From Siniperca chuatsi (Eukaryota > Chordata > Actinopteri > Centrarchiformes > Sinipercidae): a stretch of 64,000 bases of DNA. Numbering within the stretch: the stretch's first letter is position 1; every line of letters starts with the position of its first letter. Shown piece after piece: positions 25,243 through 38,100 of this stretch. The stretch spans positions 5,689,733 to 5,753,732 of the forward strand of contig NC_058052.1 of NCBI RefSeq assembly GCF_020085105.1, in the 5' to 3' direction. The notes under the pieces are model-generated. The model was given only the letters and a program-made list of their open reading frames with translations. It was not told the origin of the DNA and did not search any database. Both the position numbers and the translations under genes were made by a program.

Positions 25243-26797
25243 GTAGGTAACTGGGGTGAAGTGCAAACCTTCCATGTTGTGATTAACGTTACGTTAACGT
25301 TACATGTGCACGGAATAAAATGCATTTTGGTGTGGGTATTAAGTTGTTATCTTACGGTTTACGTAGCACTGTCATAGTGCTCCCGAAAAGACACGCTAAT
25401 TCATAATTCACTAGCATCAGTGGGATAACCAAATAGCCTTCGACTGCCCGCTAGCTATCATTTACCGCTTTATAAGGATTAGCTAACGTCGGCTGTCAGA
25501 GAAAGTGCTCAAACTTAACCTAACTAAATGCATAAGTATCCGAGGCTGCCTCTTGTAACGTTACGTACGACACTGCAGATGAATAAGTAACCAAACGTTG
25601 TATGATTAAATCCGTGCCTCTCCCACCACAGCAGCATCACTCGTGTGCGTGATGTGAACGGATGTCAAGTTGATGTTGCTAGGTACTTAGCGGTAGCCAA
25701 TGTTAACTTTATCTCTGCGTAATTGTGAAGCGTAATGCCAGTCTTCCTGGGGTGTAGCCGCAACACAAAGCGTCAACTTCCCCAAACAGCGTTGTTAATT
25801 GATACAGTGAGTGGAATTCATGTATGGGCGCCTTCCGTCCCTGGTATCCTTGGTGGGAGTGGTTGTAGTCAGCAGCGAAGGACCACACGTGAACTGCTTG
25901 TGCGACACACTGCTAACATCTAGCTAGAAATATAGCGTAAAGGCTAGCTAATGTTAGCATTTTGTGTGAAGTACGCTAGAGCCGCGTGCGCGCTGTTTAC
26001 ATAAGCTACATTACAAGTAATGCTAGGAGCTGTCAACACAGTTGTAAGCTGCATTCATTATTTAGCTGTTTTTTTAACCACTGCTGCCTGCTACTTGTGT
26101 TGCGGTCGTTGGTTGGAGGAGTGAGCTCCGTCCTTACAGATGTAAACAACGTGACGTCGCCTAGTATATCCGGCACGTGGCTCGGTTAACCTTCTTAATA
26201 TGGTAGCAGAAAGAAGTGCTTGATTAGTAGAACAGAGCAGGCACTATGAGCAGACTGAGCAGTAACTGCCTGCTTATTTTTAAGTTTGAATAACCTATGG
26301 GGAAATGTCACTGACCGTTTACAAATCAATATTAACCTATTTTTGGAAAGATAGTGTGGTGTCAGTCTGGTAAAAGCCCTCCTATCACCAATCAAATTAA
26401 GGTTACCTGAGGTTTTGAGACATTTTTACATTAAGAGTCTAGTGTTACAAGCTACTGGGTGAGATAATTAAGTTATTTTGTCTTTGCTGTCCCTTTTTGC
26501 AAGTCCTGACTTCTGGGGTACTGTGTCCAACCTTTTCAGCCAAATTGCATTTTTCTAAACTCAGTTCAACTGAAGAACTGACAGAGCTTTCCTTTCCTTT
26601 GTATACTTTTTGAATAGTGACAGGCTTGTGACACCAGGCGCTTAACTTCTTCAGCTCACTGGTGTGTCTAGGGGATTTTTGTTAAGTGGTCAGCTGTTTG
26701 GAATTGTTTCTAAACACACAGTTCACATGACTTTGCCTGTTGAATGTGTTCTGTGCACTCATGACCCCTCCCTCTGCTGTCCTTGTTGCAGAGCTCT

Positions 26798-29700
26798 ATG
26801 CCAGCAATTATGACAATGTTAGCAGACCATGCAGCACAGCAGCTGCTGGACTTCAACCAGAAACTGGATATCAACCTGCTGGATAATGTGGTGAACTGTC
26901 TATATCATGGGGTGGGACCACAGGTACGTTGTGAAGCATATACAAATGCTTTATAAGCCATTGGACACAAAGTATGGTGTGTGTGTGTGTGTGTTTATGT
27001 ATGATTATGCCTGGAATAAAAGGGAAAATGTTTTTGTTATGTTTTGACCAGCAGTGTTTTCTATGCCGCAAGTCCTCTTTAACCCACTCCTAACCTAAAA
27101 CACACTGTATGTTAATTCTTCCTTTCCTGTTCTACCTGTAAAATATATCTGTCTAGGAGTGCCAGATTTTTAACCAAATGCACATGATGGTTACAACATG
27201 GACAAGTCTAGAAATTACTGTTGTCCTGTTTTCTAAAATGCATTTTCAAGTCATCTTGGCACCTCATTGTTAAATCGTGAGTGTCATTCGTATTTGTATT
27301 ACAGCAAAGAATGGCACAGGAAGTGTTGACACACTTAAAAGAGCACCCGGATGCCTGGACGAGAGTGGACACCATCCTTGAGTTCTCCCAGAACATGAAC
27401 ACCAAAGTAAGCTAGCTCCAGTCCAGAGAACATTGGTGGAAAGACACTTGCTTGTGCTTTGAGGAAGTGTATGCTATCACAAATACAATTTGTAAAATAA
27501 AAAACAAAACAAATATTACACTAGGCCACAGTGGCTCTTTAAATTATGTAATAGATGCTATTTGGTGGATCTTTTCATTGAAAGCGCATATTGTGGGTGC
27601 ACATGGACCCAGCCGAAGTTGAATACGTAGTCCTGGCGGCATTTGCACCATGCCCTAACTCTTGAGCTATGCAGGACCTCTGTCCCTCTGATAAATTTAA
27701 TTCTGTTTGATCTGAACCTACCAGATTAACACAGACTTTGCCTGTCAACTCCTGTAATACAAGACTAAATAAGCCTTTTTAAGATTCTGCCCTGTTGGGT
27801 CTGAATGGGAATGAGCTCCTGTTATTTTACCCATCTTTCTTAATCATACCAATCCTATCAGCTATGTTTATTTTGGTACCAGTGTGGTTTGTTAATATGG
27901 AGACAACAGTAATGATGGTCTCTGCTAGGAATGCAAATTTGAAGCCATTTTCTTGATCAATCATCACGAAAACGTTTGACATGGTCACAATCCAGTAAAT
28001 TAGGTAGTTGAATCATAAATTAAAACAAGTATATTTTTGAGTCATAAATTAGATACAACAAAATAAAGCAGTTGCTCCTGCTTCGCTTGTCATTCAACAA
28101 ATTACCACACAAAATCAAAAGGTTCAAACATACATATGAATAACTTACATGCTTTACTACAAATTAGATGAGACTAAAAATGCAGGGCAAGTTCAACCCA
28201 TGTTTGAATCTGTGAAAAGGGCTGTAGCTTACAATTGCCAGCGTCAAGAAGAAAAACAGAATGGGCTGCCCCGATCCCCTTACCAGTTAGATATATGGGC
28301 ATATCTGCATGGCCAGGCGTCCGTTGTATGTGCAGGTTGTTACTGTAACTCCTTGTTGATTTAAGATTTAGTGCATCAAATTTGCAAGACATAGTGAGTT
28401 TAAAGAAGGGAGGGGAAAAAAGCAACCACAGTAAATATCTCAGATAAAGAGCTGCGGGCAATAGCGTTTAGTTTGAGTGAACTCGAACTTCCAGCACGTC
28501 ATCAAAGACAGAAACACCTTTTACACTGCAGTTTCCTGTCATATAAAAAGACAGGTGCTGTGCCCACGGCATGGACTCTAATCAGTTATTGCAGTTATAC
28601 TAACTTTTCAGCATATGTCCAGCTGCTAAAAACATTCACACAGATGTAAACAATATCCAGTGTTGTCAGTTGATATGTTCTTGATTTTTCAAATTAATAA
28701 CCGTAGTAAATTGATTATTAATAAATCATTAACATATCTAGCTCCTTTTGTCTGTGATTTCTCAGATTTGGGCTATTCCTTACAGGGTTTCTGCGGGTCC
28801 TTAAAAAGTCTTAAAGTCTAAAATCCAATCATCTGAATTTTAGGCCTTAAAATGTCTTAAATATGATTTTAACAGGTCTTAAAAATTGATTGGATTATGA
28901 AGTTAACATTACTTTTATTTTCATTATTTCATTACTTACGTATGAACTGAGTATGAAATAAAATGTAATGCATCCACGACTTCCTCAAAGTACACAACGT
29001 GACATTTGCCTTTTTAACTTTTTGCTTGCCTGTAAAATTGCTTTAACACTGACATTCATTACTAATGTCTAAGTTGATGTGTCAACAGTACCTTTTCTAG
29101 TTTTACATTTGTAATTTGCCAAAAAAAATAGGGGCATTAGAGGAAAAGAGGGAACAAATGGTAAACACCTCTTGAATTCTGCATTTATCTTGCTTCATTA
29201 GTTTAAAAAGTGCATCATTTCAAAGCACTTTAAACATTTGGCTTTTTCTTAGTAGCTACAGTAATTATAATATTTGAAAAAATGTAATGAATTCAAGCTG
29301 TGACTATTTGATATTAATCACAATGTTCCATTATGTTTATGGCTTGTAATAGGAAGAAAAGGGGTGTGTCATCCTGTGCATCATGACACAGCTAGGCTTT
29401 GACGGCAGGCCTCCACAAGGTCTACCCTTTTTAAATTCCCTTTGACTGAATTCTGTTCATCCGTTTCTATTGCATCTGTTTCATTGGACAGAGGGAGGGT
29501 GCAGGCTGCAGTCAGTAGGATCCATTGTAGAGAGACAATCTGTTGATGACTTAATTTCACCTGTAGGGATCATGGCTCTGTTCTCGCCCCACCCTTCTCT
29601 CCTTTTACAGTGCATCCTCTTCCTCTTCTCCCCTCTGTTTCCCTCAGTTCTTCAGCCAAGACCCATTTAAAAATGTGCTTTTGCCAGCTAAAAAGTTGCA

Positions 29701-32144
29701 AAGCATTTGTTAGTTTTACTGCTGATAATATCTCTCTTCTTACCTCTTGTGGTGGTTTGTGCAAAGTGTGGCAGTTAAAGGTGAAACAAAACATGCCAGA
29801 AATGTGTGCAACACTCCAAGTGACACCTGTCAATGTACAGTCAGTGTGCCTGTAAAGAGATTTCACCTTTAATCTTCCAGCATCCATTGTCTTTAGCACA
29901 TTGTTAATCCTGCTCTAATAACATCCTATACTACACGTCATTATTTTTAGGAATCCTTGTACTCTTAAATTGATGATCCCTACAGTTGAAACAGTCAGTT
30001 GAAGTAACACTTGATCAAAAACTAATAAATAAAATGTTTTTTTGTTTGTTTTTTTCCTTCATGCTTCACTATCAAGCAATCAGAAATTAATACAGGGCAT
30101 AACCTGTGGTTGGTCTTGCTGTTCCTTATGACACACCAGTTAAAGGGATCTGATTTTAGGCTTACCGTAGACTTGAACCATAATCTACATTTTAGTGTTG
30201 GAAAAATGGACTCACATGGTCTAGGGTTGGGTATCGATGAGATTTTATTGGTTTGGATTCTGCTTAAATTGCTTGTTCAGAGTCTTGGCATGTAGTTTGA
30301 GTAATAGAAGAAACCTAATAATAATAATAATTAATAATATTATTTTTGTATTTTGTAATTTTTATATTATAATATTATCCCAGTTTTACACTTAGTTTTG
30401 TTTTATTTGGATGTGATAGCCCTGTGCAAACAAAATGCAAGAGACTGCTTTGGTGGGGGCATGTTGCTTCCCCCATGTTACTGCCGTAAAATACGATCCA
30501 GGAGTTCCAGTTTGAATAACAGATCCACGAGTTTGATGGCTTATCAGACTGCACAGTTTATATTATGAGAGAGGATTTTACTGCTCTGAAAAGTTATCTC
30601 GTCGGCAACCGTTTTATTTTTCATAGTGATGATCTTTAGAAACAAGGCATTCATGTTACAAACTAATCTACAAGGAATGTGAGCTTGCACATATTTGATT
30701 GACACCGCAGCACCTTGACCAGATGACCTTGCGTCTTTGGTGATACAGCAGAAGTTGAACCAGGTTCAACTTCTGCTGTATCAACAAAGTGGTTCCATTC
30801 GAATGAATGAGGGGTGGTGCATTTTTTCATGCAGGGCTAAAGTTGGCCTGACTGCGGCCTTATACCCATGCTGAAGTAAATGCTTCATCATGATACACAC
30901 TTATTTTTGAGCTGTGCATTTGCATTGCATTTCACTGCTGTTTTTATTTATTTTTTTTTTTAATTGACCTGCAGTCTGTCATACTATAAGCACTATACCT
31001 GTGTGTTGACACATGCCCAAATGGTGAGGTACACAGAAGCACAGTAGGTTCAAACTTTGCTTTCAGGAATTGTTAAGCGAAATCGGATAGCATGATTCTT
31101 AACAAATTCACAGTTCTTATATACTGGAGTCAGTTCCGATTCAAAGACCAGTTCTCGATGCCCAACCCTACATAGTGTCTGTAGCCTCAGTAAAAGAACA
31201 TTTAACATAGACCTTGTTATGTCTTCTAAACCATTAGACTCACCCTTGGAGCAATCAAAGCCAAAGCTAGTTAATGGATTGTTGTATTTCTTCTGCCGTC
31301 TTTTGCTGTCTGGTGTGATGCTGGGAGAAACAGCAGGACTTCTGCAGTGTTCCAGCTTAATGCTGCTTATAGCGATTTTAAAAAAACAAACTACATGTGA
31401 ATGTTCTGCATACTACAAAATCTGCATGAAAGATGTGGTTCAGTCCAATCCAATTTAGAAATGCAAGTTATTACAGGCTGATCCACTTCATACTGTTTTT
31501 GGTTCGTATTAAATTACACAATGCTTGTTGTTGAGTGTTAAAATAGCTTTATCCTAATGCAACTCCCTCCTTGCATGTTACAGTACTATGCTCTTCAGAT
31601 TCTGGAAACGGTTATCAAAACAAGATGGAAGATTCTTCCCAGGAATCAGTGTGAAGGTAAAACTTAATGTTGTGGTACAATTCACAAAATCTTTGAATTC
31701 TGTGTCAGTGCCTTTTTAAATGTTGTGACGTGCGGTTGCCAAGTTGAGGATTGTTCCCCCACTAAGCATGCTGGTTTGTTTTCTGCTCGACTGGCTTGCA
31801 CTGGCCGCTGCAAGCAGGCTGGATTCTGCACTGTAGCAGTTGTTTTTAGAGAGAAAACAACCAAAACACCCCAGCACTGATTTTAAAGCTTTGTGAAGGG
31901 GAATCTTTAAAGAAGTAGAGAACTTTAGTTCAAGTTATTACTGTGCTTGCTTACATTGCTTTAACATGTTAAAGCCCACGTGTAGAATTTATATGTGACA
32001 GTATCTTTCAAATTACTCTGTTGGCATATGTTTTTGTTTGTAGGAAAATAAGACATTCCCAGTATTTCTTTCAGCCAGTTTATCTTCTTGTACCCGTAGG
32101 GGAAACAGGGACAGGTTATTGGCATGGATTAATCCCTGCCACAG

Positions 32145-32188
<44 letters not shown>

Positions 32189-35100
32189 ACCACTAGGAGT
32201 TGGCAAAGTCAGAAATATTCAAAACATAGGGGCTTTATTTAGATGTCTTTTGAAAAATTCCAGATTTTCATAATTAATCACTATGGGATTAATTCTACTT
32301 TTTTAAAGATAAATTCATGATTAGACGCATCAAAGGCTACTATGTATTGCAGTATATCAGTACAGTAATTTTATATGGTTATAACAAAAATATAAGATTT
32401 TATATTTTCTGACTTTAACTGTTGCCTAATTGCCAATTCTAATTTATTTCCAAATGTTCCTGTTTTTTTAGTTTAAAATGTATTGTCCTGTGATACTACC
32501 TATTGCGTAAGACATTTTTTATTTAGGTTCCTTTTAAGAATCTGAAAACAGAGTGGGATAAAAATTGTCTTAAAAGATTTTGGTTTGAGCAAAAAGCGAT
32601 GATTATGGCATACTTAATAATTATGTGCAAATCAGTTGATTCTGCCTCCCTCCATTCTTCTATAATTTTGCTCAAAATTCATTTTTTCATTGACCTAAGA
32701 CTTCCCTACTTCTGACCGTAGATGCCTGAATTTTGTTCAAGTGGCAAACCCAGTGCAGGGCGACCGGCAAGTATGTCTTTTCCCCCCTTGTGTCAGAGTA
32801 TTGCCTTGTTTTCGGCTCCGCTCACTACACCTCAGCACATAATTTTCAGAATTGAGTTCAGATACAGTCTAGAAACAAATGCGAGGGAGCTGAAAACACA
32901 TTTTTGAAGATGCTCTGCTCACATTGACAATCTTGACTGTCTATAAAAACACCTGGGGAAATGTAACTTCCACTGAACTGACCAAAACTTTTGCCCTATA
33001 GAAGTTCAGTGGCAGCTGCAGCCCACATCCATGTGTTTACCAACTGGCTTTGCAAGAGTATGTAAATGGAGGACCACATTTTTTTTTTTCAAAGTACACA
33101 TGTACTGGGATAAGATTGGCAGATTCAGCTAGTTATGAGCCAGCAGAATGTGTTAGGGTTACTGAGTAACGTGCTCCAGGCAACTCGTCATGTCAGGATG
33201 TGTTTAGATTTACATATTTTATTGGTGCATGCTAACAGTGTTTTTCTGACATCTTTGTGTGTTTGCCAGGTATAAAAAAGTATGTTGTTGGTCTCATTAT
33301 CAAGACTTCATCAGATGCATCAAATGTGGAGGTGAGTAAACTTTGAATTTAAATTAAATCTGAATAACTAGGACTTGTACTTAAGTACAATTAAATATTT
33401 ATATAATGTTACAATGTTGGGTGTTCATATTAAACATGGCCAAAGTTTCGAATAATGAGGAAAACGTATGTAAAAGTAATCCCTGTGAGCAAAAAGCTCA
33501 AGCTTCAGACTGCTGTGAACACTAGGTTTCCAACGTTTTTTTTCTACTTTTGTGTTGAGCTGACGTCAGCCTAACTCGGATGTCATGGCGATCGGTCATC
33601 TGTATCAAAGATGCACTATAACATTTCTAAACCGTCTATGTCTGTATTGACAACTTATTTGTTTTTACTTATTTTATATAATTCTTTTGTAAATAAAGAA
33701 TAAATTAAAAAAAAGCTCATCTGAGCTTGTACGACCGATCTTCTCTAAAGTGAAGTGTGGAGATGGGTCTGGCTATGCGACACTACTCTGCTCAGGATTA
33801 CTCTTCAGTCAGTCAGTATGTCGCGTAGAAAGCGCTTTTTTGGTTGTGAAGGAAAGTTAGTTTCTTGATAGAAAGAAGGCTTTAATTGTTGCTAAAGTAC
33901 TGTGAACAGCCTTTCACTGACTATTATACTGCAACCTGAGCTTGTACACTTTATGGCTGACCAAAGTAACTACCCCTCAGCGGCGACCAGCGGAAACACT
34001 GAAAACTCAGATATGACGATATGGTCATCTGCTATATTGCACATTAATTAATATTTGAATATATTCAATATATAGGCCAGCCCTACATCAGAGCAGCAGG
34101 TAAAGTGTCAGTTCTCCTAGTCAATCTCACGACAGCCATGAGTAATGTTGGTAACCATAGTGCTGTGTCGTCCAGACCAAAGATGGTGACTTCAGCTGTT
34201 TTTTTGAAGGTGTTTTCAGCCAACTTGACCATTCAAACAACCAGTGGGGAGTTGTTAAGATTGTGTGTGTAACCTACACCAACAGAAACTTTTTATGCCT
34301 TCCTTCCGGAGAACACAGCATTTGGTCCCCTCGGTACTAAACTTAAATGCTAAACTGTTGGGAACGAAAACTGTGTTTTAAAATGTATCACTTCTTTGCA
34401 ATTGCTGATTTATTAGCAGCCCATGTGAAAACATGCATCACTCACATAAGAGAAGCAGCAAGTGTACAAACACAGCCATCTAATATCTAACTAAGTCTAT
34501 ATTTTTCCCTTAAGTACCTAATATTAGCAGTACTCTGCTAGTTAATACCACAGGGACTACAAATATTTGTTGAAATACTAAAGTAAAACTGAAACAAAAT
34601 GAATCTTTAAATGTACCTTGAAAACGAAACTGGGATTGAAATCAGAACCAGTTAAATGTTATGAGGCAAACACATTTGCTTTTAACTAAAGGTCAGCTGT
34701 GGATGAGGGTCAGGTCTCATGCAGGTAACGCATAACAATAACAGAGTGCTGTTGCCAGCTAAATCAAACCTCTGTCTATCTCTGAACTTATACACTACCA
34801 GTTGGCTGTTTAGTAATTCAATTAATTTCAATATGCTGTATTGGCATGAGTGTAACAGAGACAATATTGCCAAAGCATCAAGTAATGAGATTAATAAGAA
34901 AAAAGTACAATGTGATGGTGTGATGCTGGGAGAATTATTGAACCAACCAAGTTGACCAGACTGTTTTTGAACAGTAGGTTAATTGGATTCGAAGTGAGGT
35001 TTCACATTCAGGTACAAGGATTCTATAAATGGTCTGTTATCCAAAACAGCACTCCTTTTATTCTGGAATAATGATTTCATTCAGCTTTAAAAAGCATAAT

Positions 35101-38100
35101 TTGCTGCAGTGTGACAGAGAGTATTATATTAGTGTAACTTCATCACTTACTTAACTGAAGGCTATCATTTTAGGATACATACATTTTATGTAAAGTTCAT
35201 TTCAAATTTAATTACCCAGTCCTAAAGCGTCTTTTACAAACACATACGTCTTTACTCCCTTATGTCAAAATGTAACGTAACGTGTATGTAACGTTTGTTC
35301 ATTTAGTTATTTTTGTTGTATTACATTTCAAAATGTTTTGCCATGTTCCAAATAAAATTTTTAATGATGTATGAAATGACAGAAGGCTTGTGTTCTGAAA
35401 CGAAGACGGTATGACTTGCATTCATTTATCTCTTGTTTATTTTTACTTTTAGAAAGAAAAGGTGTACATTGGGAAGCTGAACATGATCCTTGTTCAGGTA
35501 AGCCTTTAAAATGAATGACAATTCAAAGAATCTTATTACCAACTTTAACCATTTTCAAGACTAGTTTTAGAACCATATTTCAGCTGTTTTTATAGCTCAA
35601 ATCCTCTGCTGCTTAGCCTTTAGGCTATAGAATGGTGAAGACATTGTTTTTCTCTTCAAACCTGCATCTTTTTTTTAACAATGTGCTTTTGATTTGTTAT
35701 AGCCCATTTACTTTAAATATTACATGTGAAAAACTTTCACATGTAATATTCACATTTCATGTCACTTGGCATGTACACAGTGCCTCAGCCTGTGTGTGCT
35801 TAAAAGCAGGACAGTGTTGTATGTGGTGTGTTTATTTTATCTTTGGAAACTCTGACAATTGATCAGTTTTGTCTATATGACCATGATTGTAATCCATCAT
35901 TGCGAATACCCCAGCTGTTAGAAACACCTCATTGTGCTCTGTTGAAACACTGGAATGTTTTCCTAACTCCACAGTGTTGCGTGTGAGTGAATTGTGGAGA
36001 GGCACAAAGAAGTGGCAGCAAACAGTTTCAATGAAGTTATCCACATTGACAGCAAGAAAGTACACCGGAGCAGGAAACTCCGTTCTAGCTAGCTCCTCGC
36101 ATCCTACTCATTGTCTATGACATTTGAAAGCCACTGATGAGTACTAAGGCACTTATTGATACAGAGTACACTACACAAGAATCTAATATACAGAACAATA
36201 TCTGTGGTCCTACTGGAGACTGAAATTGTCTTAGTTTGTATTACAACGTGTATTAAGCAAAATACAACACTATGGCTCACTGGCTGCTGCTGGAAATTCC
36301 TGAGTCAAGGTGGTCGGTTAGTTACTGAGTGTTTAGGCAGGTGATTAAAATGTAGGTAAGGTAGATGACTTTGAATAATGAATTATAGTAAACAGATGAA
36401 GCAATCCGTCTTAGGAGACTGGAGGTGAAACTGTAAACTAAAAGCACTAAACCGGAACTTGGTTCATTCAAACAGTGATTTTAATGTTAATGTCATTGCT
36501 TGGTGTGGATTGTGGATTATGGATTAATGGCTTTTCTGTAGCCACAGTGAGGGGTTATGTGCAGAGCAATCCAGTGATTAACAGGTAAAAAATATTTTAG
36601 TCTTTATATCACATTCACTACCTCTAAATTTTAGACAGTTTAGCACATCTGTATGTGAAACACAGCACAATACTTTTTATATAAAATAAGAGATGCATAT
36701 GCAGTCTTTTTTTTTTTTTTTTGAGTAGAATTTCAGAATAACAATGTGGGTTTGGGCATCTTACTGCTGCCTCAATGCTCCCCTCAGCTTTTGTAGTGAT
36801 ACTTTTTTACCTGAAGATGTCACTCTTAATTAATCTATCTGACTCTAAATTGTCTCTGTGGCCTCATTATTGGAAAGAGGATCACGTTGAAGAGGAGATG
36901 CAGAGTATTTGTTTGTATGGAAACAATAGGATATAAGATCTCTAGTCATTATTGATGTAGCAGTTTTTTAACCAGCAAAGAGGTTATCAACAATGACACA
37001 CAATATACGTATAGAACAAAATATTATATAACATATTATGTCAATAAGTGTCAGTGATAATTGTACCCTTACTCCAGGAAAGCGCTGAATCCTGTAAATG
37101 CCGGGCTGTAGAAATAAGCTGTTCACTGCCGGCCTGTGCTGTCTGGTCAACAACTTCAGGACACTAAGTCTTGTGAGTCATTAAGATCAGAAAGGCCTTG
37201 AGACTGATAAATTAGACCATAGTGACTTATTGGTGTCCACATTCTGAATTTTGCTCTTGAATGTTTGAATGTACAACAATTTGACGCTGTGTGTGTGTGT
37301 ATGGGGGGTGTAAAGGGTCACGGAGGACACGACGGACGTACACACGCTTGTGTGATTATATACTAAAAGTCCCACCTGTTTGTATGTATGTGCGTCTGTG
37401 TGTGATTAATACAACTCAGCCATGCAGACGCACGTGAATGTGCATGCACGTGTGACTCGTAAACACACAGGCGTGCGTGAGTACGACGTCTGCGTGCGCA
37501 GAATCAGAATCAGCTTTATTGCCAAGTTGGTTTACACATACAAGGAATTTGCTTTGGTATTTCGGTGCCTAACAATAAACATGCAAAGTGCATCCTGTGA
37601 CTTCACGTGTGACTCTTAACCCAGGTTCAGCTGCCAGAAGCAAGTGAACACTGTTATCACAGAGGCAGCAGAAAACCAGCTGTTTATCTAAATGTGGACC
37701 ACATTAATAGCCTAGTATGATTCCTTATTGTTGTTTTTATCTGTTTTTTGTCATTTATGTAGCTTTATTTAAATTTTTTATATATTTTTTATCTCTTCAG
37801 GCGCTTCTGTTTTTTATAGGACACAAATTTTGTTCAGTGTTAGTGGTTGGTGGTATTGGTGTAGCTGTAATGCGCAGGTCTATGGATCATCACGGCGGCG
37901 GTTCAAACCCACCCTCAAGCATATTTGCTTTAGCTTCAGAATTACCATTGTCTGGTTATATTTTTCCATCATGCTGCATAAGGACATATCGACTTCAAAG
38001 TATGTCGGCTAACTTGTTTTGTTTTATTATTACGTACAGTTGCAGGATGCGCACACAGGCGTACGTACCATAGACTGTATAAAGTATAGACGTAGTCTCC

